36,578 nucleotides of DNA from Rhizobiales bacterium TMED25 (GCA_002168075.1 NHCE01000005.1:284442-321019); one strand, 5' to 3'; positions 1 through 8,164 are shown, counted from the first letter of the stretch. Translations and numbers: made by a program. Notes: generated from the letters alone by a model not told the origin.

Positions 1-1
1 C

Positions 2-772
2 CGCGCCCCCGTATGTATCCACTATTATTTTCCGACCTGTTAATCCTGCATCACCATCAGGTCCTCCTATGACAAACTTTCCAGTGGGATTAACAAGAAA
101 ATCATCATCATTGCACATCCAGCCCTCAGGCATAGTTGAAACTACAATATCTTTTATTAAGTTTCTAATTGTTTTATTGTCGGCTTCTTGAGAATGTTGA
201 TTAGAAACAAGAATTTTTTTTGCTTTAATTGGGTAACCATCTTTATACAAAAGAGTTACTTGGCTTTTTGCATCAGGCCCCAGTTCATTCAATAATCCAG
301 ATTTTCTCATGCCAGATATTTTTAATAGAATCCTATTCGCATAGTAAAGTGATGCTGGCATATAGTTTTCAGTCTCATCCGTTGCATATCCAAACATTAT
401 ACCTTGGTCACCAGCTCCAATTGGCTTGTTTATGCTCGCATCAACGCCTTGAGCTATATCTGATGATTGACCATGTATTCTGTTAAGTATTTCAACTTTT
501 TTCCAATGAAAATTTTCTTGATCATAACCAATTTCTTTAATGCAGCTTCTGACGATATCATCAATATTTATTTTTTCATTGAAATTTTTAAGGCTAGTCT
601 CACCTGATAATACTACCAAATTTGATGTAACCATTGTCTCTATTCCCGCTCTAACATCAAAATCAGTATGTATCAGTTGATCTAAAATTCTATCTGATAT
701 TTGATCCGCAACTTTATCTGGGTGGCCTTCGGCAACCGCTTCACTTGTAAATAAATAACTATCTTCAGCCAT
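2..772 (-). CDS. metK: S-adenosylmethionine synthetase, 3' end cut by window edge
   Basis: The protein makes S-adenosylmethionine from methionine and ATP in the cytoplasm. Translating the minus strand from an ATG at 772 gives an open frame of 257 codons that runs off the left edge of the window without a stop. It begins MAEDSYLFTSEAVAEGHPDK, which holds the MetK N-terminal signature with the GHPDK ATP-binding motif. Near the edge it reads GGPDGDAGLTGRKIIVDTYG, the conserved central MetK block. About 130 C-terminal residues are expected outside the window. Its ATG overlaps the last codons of lnt by 8 bp (ATGGCTGA), so the two are translationally linked and metK is the last gene of this block that can be seen. 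The identification is secure. The missing end is a window artefact and not a broken gene. Confidence 0.96.
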   Translation of the reverse strand, partial: MAEDSYLFTSEAVAEGHPDKVADQISDRILDQLIHTDFDVRAGIETMVTSNLVVLSGETSLKNFNEKINIDDIVRSCIKEIGYDQENFHWKKVEILNRIHGQSSDIAQGVDASINKPIGAGDQGIMFGYATDETENYMPASLYYANRILLKISGMRKSGLLNELGPDAKSQVTLLYKDGYPIKAKKILVSNQHSQEADNKTIRNLIKDIVVSTMPEGWMCNDDDFLVNPTGKFVIGGPDGDAGLTGRKIIVDTYGGA

Positions 773-2387
773 TCTCTTCATCTTTCTGTTTAGTATATTT
801 ATAATTATATTTATTTACATAACATATAAATATAAAACTCATCAGCAAAATAAAAAAAAGAGGATAATAATTATATTTTGTATAAAAAGTTGGGAGAGTT
901 TTACTTGGTAGTATTTCTTTATCATAAAACTCAACATTTAATGATGATTTTGATATAATCTCTCCATATGAATTTATAACTCCGCTTATACCAGTATTCG
1001 CAACTCTTACAAGCGGTTTACCTCTTTCGACAGCTCTAAGTCTTGCCATGCTGAAGTGTTGATATGGTCCTGTACTTCTTCCAAACCATGCATCGTTTGT
1101 TATATTCAATAGCCAATTTGTTTCATTGATTTCCTCATATAATCGATTACTGAATATAGCCTCATAACATATAAGGACATCGGGTATGTATATATTATAA
1201 TCCAGAGTGGTTAAGCCGGTGAAACCTCTTGAAAAATTGCCCGTCAAAGCACTTAAGTCTATAAATTTTAATTTCTCAAAAAATTTTAAAAGCGGGAGGT
1301 ATTCTCCAAATGGAACTAATTGGTTTTTATCATAGGTTCCAATAATTTTATTTTCGTTATTGATTATAAAAAAACTATTAAAAAATTCATACGCATCCAT
1401 GCTTGTTTTCTCTCGTCTCATAGAACCAATCATAAGATAATCATCTTCCTTAAAATACTTTGTTATCTTGTGAGTTATGGATGGGTTTTCGTCAACAAAA
1501 ACAGGTATTGCCGTTTCAGGCCATATAAAATATCTTTGTCCAGGGTTGTTTGCACTAGTGGTTTTAGCCATTTCAATACTTTGATCTACCAATTTATTTA
1601 TATTCATTTCCAAAAGATCTGGATCCCACTTATCTTTTTGCGTAATATTGGGTTGTAATATATTAATCTCGATATCAGTAGACGAATTTTTATAATTACC
1701 TTCTCGATAAGATGAAAAAGTAAAAATTGAAACAAAAATTAATATAAATACTAATAGTGAAGTTTTTTTATATGAATTATTTCTTTCAAGCATAAACATA
1801 GCTGGAAAAGTAAATAATATTATTCCGATAGTCGTTAGAGATAACTCACCAAATAATGAGCATATTTGTATAATATGCTCAATCGGTATCAGTGCGTGAC
1901 CTATTTGTGACCATGGAAAACCTGTTAGTATAGATCTTATCATTTCTACTGATGTAAATACAATTGATGAGAAGAAAACACTAGTAATATTTCTTGGGCA
2001 GAAAAAATATAAAAAGACAGCAATTAAACCATAAAAGAGAGATAAAATTATTGGTATTATGATTAAACTTGGGAGAATTAGTAAAAAGTATTTATCAAAT
2101 TCATGTAGGAAGGAAATATTAATCCAGTATAAACCGAAGAAAAAATAGCCGAAGCCAAATGAAAGGCCAATCAGGAAGACATGAATTAGACGCTTTCTAT
2201 AATAAGAATTATTTATCATCTCATAGGAGGAAGTGCTATTTAATAGAAAAAGAGGAAGTGTAATAAATAATATATAAAAGAAACCAAAAGGTTCTAATGA
2301 TAGGACAGATAGTGCTCCAAGAAATAAGTTTATAAGACATCGGCGAATAAAACTTATATTTTTAAATTTCACATACAATACATTCAT
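765..2387 (-). CDS. lnt: Apolipoprotein N-acyltransferase
   Basis: Lnt adds the third acyl chain to the N-terminal cysteine of lipoproteins at the periplasmic face of the inner membrane, the last step of lipoprotein maturation. The 540-residue protein has several hydrophobic membrane segments in the first ~225 residues, then a nitrilase-fold domain, then a final membrane segment near residues 508-525. The catalytic triad of the family is visible: Glu291 in WPETAIP, Lys354 in YDKNQLVPFGEYLP and Cys407 in LICYEAIF. Length is normal for the family. It follows ybeY by 26 bp and overlaps metK by 8 bp. In many alphaproteobacteria a CorC/TlyC-type gene sits between ybeY and lnt. It is absent here. 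Confidence 0.96.
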   Translation of the reverse strand: MNVLYVKFKNISFIRRCLINLFLGALSVLSLEPFGFFYILFITLPLFLLNSTSSYEMINNSYYRKRLIHVFLIGLSFGFGYFFFGLYWINISFLHEFDKYFLLILPSLIIIPIILSLFYGLIAVFLYFFCPRNITSVFFSSIVFTSVEMIRSILTGFPWSQIGHALIPIEHIIQICSLFGELSLTTIGIILFTFPAMFMLERNNSYKKTSLLVFILIFVSIFTFSSYREGNYKNSSTDIEINILQPNITQKDKWDPDLLEMNINKLVDQSIEMAKTTSANNPGQRYFIWPETAIPVFVDENPSITHKITKYFKEDDYLMIGSMRREKTSMDAYEFFNSFFIINNENKIIGTYDKNQLVPFGEYLPLLKFFEKLKFIDLSALTGNFSRGFTGLTTLDYNIYIPDVLICYEAIFSNRLYEEINETNWLLNITNDAWFGRSTGPYQHFSMARLRAVERGKPLVRVANTGISGVINSYGEIISKSSLNVEFYDKEILPSKTLPTFYTKYNYYPLFFILLMSFIFICYVNKYNYKYTKQKDEENG

Positions 2388-2413
2388 GGTAAATTTTATT
2401 GCAATAATAATAT

Positions 2414-2887
2414 TTATTTAGTTTCATAGGGGTTAGTGTACCCGAGCTCTTTTAAAATTCTTATTTCAAGTCTCTCCATTTCTTCAGCAGCTAAATCATG
2501 TTCGTGATCAAATCCTAATAAATGAAGAACGCCGTGTATGGCAAGGTGTGTTATATGTGCTTTAAATTTTTTTTTATAAGTCTTTAATTCTTGATTAATG
2601 TACTCATACGAAAGTATTAAATCACCTAAGTGAGGTTCTGTAGATGTAAATGATAAAATATTTGTTGGCTCATTTAAGCCCCTATATTTCTTATTAAGCT
2701 CAATTATTGTCTTATCAGATGTAAGATAAACACTTATTTCATCAAAATTATTATTATTAGTTAATTGAAGGGTTTTTTCTATGGCCAAACTTATTGTATA
2801 CTCAAGTTCTGGGTGTTTTTTCCATCTGTCATAATCAATAATAATATCAGTAAGAATTTCATTTTTATTTGGTTTCATTATAGGCAT
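2414..2887 (-). CDS. ybeY: Endoribonuclease YbeY (rRNA maturation factor)
   Basis: YbeY is a zinc-dependent single-strand endoribonuclease needed for 16S rRNA 3' end maturation and ribosome quality control. The 157-residue product carries the diagnostic HGVLHLLGFDH motif with zinc ligands His118, His122 and His128, and the upstream RGLNEPTNILSF block typical of the family. The start used (2887) overlaps the end of phoH by 23 bp. A second ATG three codons in (MKPNKNE, 2878) is an alternative. The phoH-ybeY pair is one of the most conserved bacterial gene pairs and suggests a shared role in RNA metabolism. Confidence 0.95.
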   Translation of the reverse strand: MPIMKPNKNEILTDIIIDYDRWKKHPELEYTISLAIEKTLQLTNNNNFDEISVYLTSDKTIIELNKKYRGLNEPTNILSFTSTEPHLGDLILSYEYINQELKTYKKKFKAHITHLAIHGVLHLLGFDHEHDLAAEEMERLEIRILKELGYTNPYETK

Positions 2888-3866
2888 TTATTATTTTTGC
2901 TACTAGTGTATGTCTTACAACATCATCAGCCGTGAAGTTAATTTGAGTTACCTCTTTAATATTTTTTGTTATTTGAATTGCCTCAAGAAGTCCTGAGGGT
3001 GTATTATTTGGAAGATCTATTTGGGTGGGATCACCTGTAATTACCATTTTGCTATTAACACCAAGTCTGGTAAGAAACATCTTCATTTGAATTGAATTAC
3101 AATTTTGGGCCTCGTCTAATATTACGAATGCATTTTCTAGTGTCCTTCCTCGCATGAACGCAAGTGGTGCAATCTCAATAATATTATTATCCAGACCTTT
3201 TTGAACTTTATTAGAGGGCAGGCAATCGTACAAAGCATCATATAAGGGCCTTAAATAAGGATCAATTTTTTCTTTTAAATCACCTGGAAGAAACCCAAGC
3301 TTTTCTCCTGCTTCAACTGCAGGTCTTGATAGAATAATTCTATCTACGAGGCCAGCTTCTAAAAAATAGGATGCAGCAGCAACGGCAATATAGGTTTTTC
3401 CCGTTCCTGCAGGACCTATTCCAAATGTGAGAGGATTACTATATATAGAATTTATATAGTTATCTTGGCTAACAGATCTTGGAAGTATTGTTTTAATTTT
3501 TGTTTTAATTATTGTTTTTTTCTCTCTTTCTTTCTTACTACTTGGGGATGAATTTTTGATCCTAATTGAACCTGATACCTCATCTAAATTATTGTCAATT
3601 CCCATCTCATATCTATCTAGCATGTCAACTATAATATCTTTTGTCTTATTGATTTTTCCCATAGTGCCCTTTATTTGTATTTTATTTCCATGTGGTATAA
3701 TTTCAACTTTAATTTTATTTTCTATTAATTTCAGATTCTCATCATTCCTACCAAATATATTTACAAGTTTTTCGGAGTCATCTATTGCAATATGCAAACA
3801 TGAGTCTGAAATTTTCTCGATAGTAAGTCCTTTTATATTTTTATCTGTTTTCAACGATACTTCCAT
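2865..3866 (-). CDS. phoH: PhoH-like ATPase (PhoH/YbeZ type)
   Basis: The 333-residue cytoplasmic ATPase is related to the helicase-like PhoH/YbeZ family. The Walker A motif GPAGTGKT lies at residues 151-158, and a Walker B-like stretch (FVILDEAQN) and the TGDPTQIDLP motif follow. The N-terminal ~100 residues form the KH-like RNA-binding region usual for this subfamily. It overlaps miaB upstream by 26 bp and ybeY downstream by 23 bp, so the three are almost certainly on one transcript. YbeZ-type PhoH is known to partner YbeY in rRNA processing. The precise reaction of the family is still loosely defined. Confidence 0.93.
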   Translation of the reverse strand: MEVSLKTDKNIKGLTIEKISDSCLHIAIDDSEKLVNIFGRNDENLKLIENKIKVEIIPHGNKIQIKGTMGKINKTKDIIVDMLDRYEMGIDNNLDEVSGSIRIKNSSPSSKKEREKKTIIKTKIKTILPRSVSQDNYINSIYSNPLTFGIGPAGTGKTYIAVAAASYFLEAGLVDRIILSRPAVEAGEKLGFLPGDLKEKIDPYLRPLYDALYDCLPSNKVQKGLDNNIIEIAPLAFMRGRTLENAFVILDEAQNCNSIQMKMFLTRLGVNSKMVITGDPTQIDLPNNTPSGLLEAIQITKNIKEVTQINFTADDVVRHTLVAKIINAYNETK

Positions 3867-5163
3867 CTAGACTGCTAACACTGGCAGAATCAACATATAC
3901 TTGAGCAAAATCACCAATATTAAGTTTATTGCCTTCATTATTAAAATATACAGATTGTAAATGAGGACTTTTTCCTGTCAGACGACCATCTTTGGCTTCT
4001 CTCTCTATCAGAATTGAGACTGTGGTATTTAAGAAATTTTTATTAAAATTTATTTGTTGTTCTTTCAATAAACCTTGAAGGTGATGTAATCTCTCCATTT
4101 TTATATTTTTTGGAACCTGATTTTCATAATCTGCTGCAGGAGTTCCAGGTCTTGGAGAGTAACTAAATGAATAAGCTTGGGCATAGTTAACTTTATTAAT
4201 AAGGCTGATTGTTTTCTCAAAATCTTTATCTGTTTCCCCGGGAAACCCCACAATAAAATCACTAGAAATGGCTATATCTTCTCGTGAATTTCTAATTTTT
4301 TCAATTATATCAAGATAACTATTTTGTGAATGTTTTCTGTTCATCAACTTCAGCATCCTATCAGAGCCTGACTGCACAGGTAGATGTATGTATGGCATTA
4401 GTATTTCTATATCCCTATGAGCAAAAATAAGATCTTCATTCATATCATTTGGATGATTTGTTGTATAACGTAGTCTTTTTAAGTCAGGTAATTTTGATAA
4501 CTCATAAATGAGATCTGCAAGATTAGCTGTTTTCTTGTTCAAATTATCACCATGATAAGCATTTACATTTTGACCAAGTAAGGTCAATTCTATAATACCT
4601 TGGTCAATCAACTCTTTTGCCTCTTCTATGATTTCTCTTGTAGTTCGTGAATATTCCGACCCCCTTGTATAAGGAACAACACAAAATGTACAAAACTTGT
4701 CACAGCCCTCTTGAATAGTAAGAAAAGCAGTGGGTTTTTTCTCTTGCTTGGACCTTTTTTTAAGGATATCGAATTTACTTTCTAGAGGAAAATCAGTCTC
4801 CACGAATTTATTCTTTTTATCTAATTTTGGGATTAAATTTACAATATTATGATACGATTGAGGTCCAATAACTAAATCAACATCTGGCATTCTTTTTATA
4901 ATTTCTGTATTTTCAGCCTGTGCTACGCATCCTGCTACTATGATTTTTTTTGTTTTACTATTTTTTCTAAGTCTTCCAATATCAGAGTATAATTTTTCGG
5001 CAGCTTTTTCTCTAATATGACATGTATTAAAGATCACAACATCACTATCTTTTATTTCCTTACTTTGTGTAAAACCTTTTTCAGACAAAGACTCTATAAT
5101 TCTCTCGGAGTCATAGACATTCATTTGACATCCATAGGTCTTAACAAATATTTTTTTCATCAT
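3841..5163 (-). CDS. miaB: tRNA-2-methylthio-N6-isopentenyladenosine37 synthase MiaB
   Basis: This radical SAM methylthiotransferase converts i6A37 to ms2i6A37 in tRNAs that read UNN codons. The N-terminal UPF0004 domain shows its three auxiliary-cluster cysteines at Cys12 (TYGCQMN), Cys48 (NTCHIR) and Cys79 (AGCVAQ). The radical SAM triad is Cys154, Cys158 and Cys161 in CDKFCTFC. A C-terminal TRAM domain of about 60 residues follows. Length (440) is normal. The start has two adjacent ATG codons (MMKK); an AGGA lies 4 bases before the first and 7 before the second, so the second (5160) may be the real start. It follows plsC by 6 bp and overlaps phoH by 26 bp. Confidence 0.96.
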   Translation of the reverse strand: MMKKIFVKTYGCQMNVYDSERIIESLSEKGFTQSKEIKDSDVVIFNTCHIREKAAEKLYSDIGRLRKNSKTKKIIVAGCVAQAENTEIIKRMPDVDLVIGPQSYHNIVNLIPKLDKKNKFVETDFPLESKFDILKKRSKQEKKPTAFLTIQEGCDKFCTFCVVPYTRGSEYSRTTREIIEEAKELIDQGIIELTLLGQNVNAYHGDNLNKKTANLADLIYELSKLPDLKRLRYTTNHPNDMNEDLIFAHRDIEILMPYIHLPVQSGSDRMLKLMNRKHSQNSYLDIIEKIRNSREDIAISSDFIVGFPGETDKDFEKTISLINKVNYAQAYSFSYSPRPGTPAADYENQVPKNIKMERLHHLQGLLKEQQINFNKNFLNTTVSILIEREAKDGRLTGKSPHLQSVYFNNEGNKLNIGDFAQVYVDSASVSSLDGSIVENR

Positions 5164-5169
5164 ATAATC

Positions 5170-5949
5170 CTATATACCCCTTTTAAGTGATTGAAGAAAA
5201 CCATTCCTTATTTTCTCTTCACATTCACTTGATATTTCTTTTCTAGATTTTTTTTCAGATAAGTCAATTTTATTATGGAAAGTTATTTCAATATCAAATG
5301 AACCCGATTGTATCATTTTATATAAATGGCTTAAAAGATTCATATTTCCATACCATGCGATTAAAGGACGACTTGTTCTATCTATTGCTAGCCCGTTATA
5401 TTTCGTATATGCAATTGAAATTGGTTGAATATTAATATTTTTCTCTTTCATTAAATCACAGATAAGAAATATGGATGACTTAAATGGGAGAATTTTATTA
5501 CCATCACTTGAAGTTCCCTCAGCAAAAATAACAATTTTTTCGTTTTTTAATATTCTTTTTTCTATGTCTTTTACCGTCTTTATCATCTTCTTTGGATTAT
5601 TCCGATCAATAAAAATAGTTTTTTGTAACTTTGCAAGAAAACTTATAATTGGCCATTTTGAAACATCATTTTTTGCAACAAAAACTGTTTTTGAAATTGA
5701 ACTTATCAAGAAAATATCAACCCATGAGCCATGATTAGAAATTATAAGTCCCGGTTTATCATCTATCTCTCCTTTTATTGTAATTTTGATACCTAAAAGT
5801 TTTATGAAAATCCTGTGATAAAACATTGGGAGGGTATAGGAAGCTTGGGTATTTAATTTATGAAAGAGGGTTTGAATTGGTAGTAATAAAGTTGTGATTA
5901 TTAAAATGATTATTATGATGACGAAACTTTTAATTCGGGATGTTATCAT
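5170..5949 (-). CDS. 1-acyl-sn-glycerol-3-phosphate acyltransferase family (PlsC/OlsA-like)
   Basis: This membrane-associated acyltransferase makes phosphatidic acid from lysophosphatidic acid, or in some alphaproteobacteria O-acylates lyso-ornithine lipid (OlsA). The 259-residue protein starts with a strongly hydrophobic helix (about residues 8-26). The catalytic HX4D motif is NHGSWVD (His73, Asp78), and the substrate-binding EGT block is at residues 144-146 (FAEGTSSDG). It sits between fur and miaB, the usual alphaproteobacterial position, with a Shine-Dalgarno-like AGG about 6 bases before the ATG. Because an OlsB-like gene is encoded about 11 kb away in the same block, an OlsA role cannot be excluded. 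PlsC is the default. Confidence 0.88.
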   Translation of the reverse strand: MITSRIKSFVIIIIILIITTLLLPIQTLFHKLNTQASYTLPMFYHRIFIKLLGIKITIKGEIDDKPGLIISNHGSWVDIFLISSISKTVFVAKNDVSKWPIISFLAKLQKTIFIDRNNPKKMIKTVKDIEKRILKNEKIVIFAEGTSSDGNKILPFKSSIFLICDLMKEKNINIQPISIAYTKYNGLAIDRTSRPLIAWYGNMNLLSHLYKMIQSGSFDIEITFHNKIDLSEKKSRKEISSECEEKIRNGFLQSLKRGI

Positions 5950-5966
5950 AAATACCTAACTTTTAT

Positions 5967-6377
5967 TTATTTTTGCTTTATAGCATATATTTCTAATCTA
6001 TGTTCGATGATATCATAACCTAATTCACTAGCTATTCTTTCTTGAAGTTTCTCTATTTCTTCGTTTTGGAATTCAATTACTTTACCTGTTTCTATATCTA
6101 TTAAATGGTCGTGGTGGTCTTTTTGAATAGTTTCATACCGTGATTTTCCATCTCTAAACTCATGTTTCTCCAAAATACCATTTTCGTTGAATAATTTGAG
6201 CGTTCTATAGACTGTCGCCAGAGATATTTGACTATTTATTTTATTAGTACGATTGTAAAGTTCTTCTGCATCGGGATGGTCTTTAGAAGTTGCCAGAACC
6301 CGAGCTATAACTCTCCTTTGATCTGTCATTTTAAGACCTTTCTGAATACATTTTTTTTCTATAATATTCTCAATCAT
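5967..6377 (-). CDS. fur: Fur-family metal-responsive transcriptional regulator (Fur/Mur type)
   Basis: The 136-residue regulator has an N-terminal winged helix (TDQRRVIARVL; SLATVYRTLKLF recognition helix) and a C-terminal metal-binding and dimerisation domain. The metal-site motif DHHDHLIDIETGKVIEF is intact for the histidines but lacks the CxxC pair that forms the structural zinc site in gammaproteobacterial Fur. That is a common state in alphaproteobacterial Fur/Mur proteins, which often sense manganese. It is therefore not possible to say from sequence whether the ligand is iron or manganese. It has its own promoter candidate (extended -10) in the 53-bp gap after rimI, so it may be expressed apart from the tsaB-rimI genes upstream. 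Confidence 0.92.
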   Translation of the reverse strand: MIENIIEKKCIQKGLKMTDQRRVIARVLATSKDHPDAEELYNRTNKINSQISLATVYRTLKLFNENGILEKHEFRDGKSRYETIQKDHHDHLIDIETGKVIEFQNEEIEKLQERIASELGYDIIEHRLEIYAIKQK

Positions 6378-6415
6378 TGCAGTTTCAAAATATTTATGTT
6401 TTCAAATCGAATAGG

Positions 6416-6445
6416 ATTATAGCATTAAAATCAACTATTGACCAA
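6416..6445 (-). promoter_or_regulatory. Promoter candidate for fur
   Basis: On the minus strand a perfect TATAAT (6421-6416) is preceded by TG and one base, forming an extended -10 (TGCTATAAT). A weak -35 (TTGGTC, complement of 6440-6445) lies 18 bp upstream, inside the end of rimI. The predicted start near 6409 would leave a leader of about 32 bases before the fur ATG. The leader contains TTTGAAA twice (around 6382-6408), which could be an operator, but this is speculative. Confidence 0.6.
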
Positions 6446-6919
6446 CCGATATGATATTGCATCAATTTCAAGATTATCATATTTATAATATGCAAGTCTT
6501 TCACTAAATTTCTTGAAACCGAATTTCTCATATAAATTTATGGCAGAGTGATTAGTAGCTGCTACATCTAAAAAAATTTTCTTTATTCCATAGGATTTTA
6601 AATAGTTTAAAGTCTCACCCAAGAGAAATTTAGAATAACCTTTTCCTCTATGTTTTTGATCAATAATTAACATGATGATATCACACTCATCTTTTATTTT
6701 TTGTATAGCGATAAAGCCAATAATCTCATCTTCAAGTTTTATAATATTGAGAATATACGCTCCATTATCGATCATCTTATAGAAGAAATCTTTATCCCAT
6801 TTTATATGGTAACCATATTTTATTATATGATTAATTTTATCAATTTCATCATATTTTGCTTCTCTATAATTTAGATTTTCTTTATATGTAGATATTTTCT
6901 TTCTTATATTTCTCTGCAT
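6431..6919 (-). CDS. rimI: GNAT acetyltransferase, RimI-like (ribosomal protein S18 alanine N-acetyltransferase)
   Basis: The 162-residue GNAT-fold protein has the acetyl-CoA pyrophosphate-binding loop at about residues 89-96 (KHRGKGYS) and the C-terminal NHSAINLYEKFGFKK block typical of RimI and relatives. Placement directly after tsaB is the standard tsaB-rimI arrangement, so RimI is the best call. The N-terminal extension of about 15 residues overlaps the end of tsaB by 38 bp. No other in-frame ATG occurs before residue 49, so the long overlap appears real. A generic GNAT enzyme with another substrate cannot be excluded. Confidence 0.85.
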   Translation of the reverse strand: MQRNIRKKISTYKENLNYREAKYDEIDKINHIIKYGYHIKWDKDFFYKMIDNGAYILNIIKLEDEIIGFIAIQKIKDECDIIMLIIDQKHRGKGYSKFLLGETLNYLKSYGIKKIFLDVAATNHSAINLYEKFGFKKFSERLAYYKYDNLEIDAISYRLVNS

Positions 6920-7553
6920 TTGGATCTTTTATATATTTTGGTAAATTTTTATTAGTATTTTTATCAAGATCTTTAAAAATAATCCCAATTGAACTGATAG
7001 ACATAATATGATTGCTTTTTAAATTGCCAAAATTTTTATTATTTTTTAATAATAAGCTTAAAAAATCTTTTCCAGTTTCAATTACACAGAGTTTTTCCTC
7101 AATAACTTCATTAAGTATATCCTGGAAACCTACAACCTTGATTTCATCTAAACTTATTCCATTATTAAATTTCTGAAAATAGAAATCTTCATTTTTTGCA
7201 TGGACTAACACACCGAGATTAGAACTTAAATTCGTTTTATAAGTTTTGGCTACAAGTTCATGTTGAGTTATACCAAATGTGGGAATATCTAATGCGATTC
7301 CAATACCTTTTGCTGCAGAAATTCCCACTCTAATGTTTGTATAATTTCCGGGCCCAATAACTGCAACAATTTTTTCTATCTGATTATAGTCAATATAATA
7401 TTTGTTAAGAAGTGCTTCAATTTTAGAGATAATAACCTCGCTTGAATTCTTCTCCGTAGAGAAAATGCTTTTACCTACTAATTTGTTATTTTTTTGAGAC
7501 CAAACTAGAATCATCGAGTTGTTAGATACAACGTCAATTAATAAACTATACAT
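6882..7553 (-). CDS. tsaB: tRNA threonylcarbamoyladenosine biosynthesis protein TsaB
   Basis: TsaB is the non-catalytic ASKHA-fold partner of TsaD in making t6A at position 37 of ANN-decoding tRNAs. The 223-residue protein begins with the ASKHA phosphate-1-like strand (MYSLLIDVVSNN) and has the family block IGPGNYTNIRVGISAAKGI, where the usual sequence is GPGSFTGxRxG with AKG. The rest is divergent: the usual DARxxExY segment reads VHAKNEDFY. It lies 6 bp after nfu and overlaps rimI by 38 bp. Family assignment is good despite divergence, because both motif and position agree. Confidence 0.88.
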   Translation of the reverse strand: MYSLLIDVVSNNSMILVWSQKNNKLVGKSIFSTEKNSSEVIISKIEALLNKYYIDYNQIEKIVAVIGPGNYTNIRVGISAAKGIGIALDIPTFGITQHELVAKTYKTNLSSNLGVLVHAKNEDFYFQKFNNGISLDEIKVVGFQDILNEVIEEKLCVIETGKDFLSLLLKNNKNFGNLKSNHIMSISSIGIIFKDLDKNTNKNLPKYIKDPNAEKYKKENIYI

Positions 7554-7559
7554 ATTAAA

Positions 7560-8111
7560 TCAAATAGCTTCAACTTCCATGACTTCTGGAACATAATGTT
7601 TTAGTAAATTTTCAATACCATTTTTGAGTGTCATAGTAGAACTTGGACATCCTGCACAGGCACCTTGTAAGTTCAGATATACTGTTCCTTTTTCATAACC
7701 TTGAAAGGTAATATCACCCCCGTCTTGAGCAACAGCTGGTCTAACTCTTGTTTCAATAAGTTCCTTAATTTTTTCAACAAGATCAGAGTCTTGTGAATTA
7801 TAGAATTCTTCTTTTTTTTGTTGCACCTGCCCGGTAATTAATGGATTTTCAGACAAGAAGTGTTCCATTATTTCTCCCAATATTATTGGCTTAAGTTGTG
7901 GCCACTCGAAATTTGATTTTGTAACAGTTATGAAATCATTAGAGAAAAAAACACCAGAAACTCCGTCGATTGAGAATATTTTTACAGCTAAAGGAGATTC
8001 TTCAGCTTCCAATTGATTTTTATACTCTCGAGTCTCTCCTGGCAACACTTCACAACCTGGAATAAACTTTAGTGTATTAGGATTTGGCGTAGAGACTGTT
8101 TCTATAAACAT
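7560..8111 (-). CDS. Nfu-type iron-sulfur cluster carrier protein (NifU C-terminal domain)
   Basis: This cytoplasmic protein carries and delivers 4Fe-4S clusters to apo-enzymes. The 183-residue product has an N-terminal Nfu_N domain (about residues 1-90, starting MFIETVSTPNPNTLKFIPG) and a C-terminal NifU domain (about 112-183) with TRVRPAVAQDGGDI and the cluster-binding CAGC motif (Cys152, Cys155). Clients encoded nearby plausibly include the Fe-S enzymes MiaB and HemW, though this is inference. It is preceded by one of the strongest promoter candidates in the block, with a perfect palindrome between the -35 and -10, so its expression is probably controlled separately from trpS and uspA. Confidence 0.93.
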   Translation of the reverse strand: MFIETVSTPNPNTLKFIPGCEVLPGETREYKNQLEAEESPLAVKIFSIDGVSGVFFSNDFITVTKSNFEWPQLKPIILGEIMEHFLSENPLITGQVQQKKEEFYNSQDSDLVEKIKELIETRVRPAVAQDGGDITFQGYEKGTVYLNLQGACAGCPSSTMTLKNGIENLLKHYVPEVMEVEAI

Positions 8112-8135
8112 AATTTTTTTCCTTATCAGTGTACG

Positions 8136-8164
8136 ATTATAACTTATATACTTAGTATATTCAA
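8136..8164 (-). promoter_or_regulatory. Promoter for nfu
   Basis: On the minus strand TTGAAT (8164-8159) and a perfect TATAAT (8141-8136) are separated by exactly 17 bp. The predicted start near 8129 leaves a short leader with a purine-rich AAGGA about 10 bases before the ATG. This is among the best sigma70-type matches in the window. Confidence 0.65.
8146..8160. promoter_or_regulatory. Palindromic operator candidate in the nfu promoter spacer
   Basis: ATATACT-T-AGTATAT is a perfect 15-bp palindrome with 7-bp arms and one central base. It fills most of the spacer between the -35 and -10 of the nfu promoter, a classic place for a repressor to block polymerase. An iron-sulfur or iron-responsive regulator is the natural guess given the target gene, but no known operator consensus is matched by eye. 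Confidence 0.45.

Noticed and set aside
29-486. Plus-strand open frames antisense to metK, lnt, miaB, gyrB and other genes
   Set aside because: All overlap well-identified genes on the other strand or frame, lack recognisable domains, and have no ribosome binding sites.
1-772. metK frame without a stop, which might suggest a broken gene
   Set aside because: The frame is open and conserved right up to the window edge. It is simply cut by the window.
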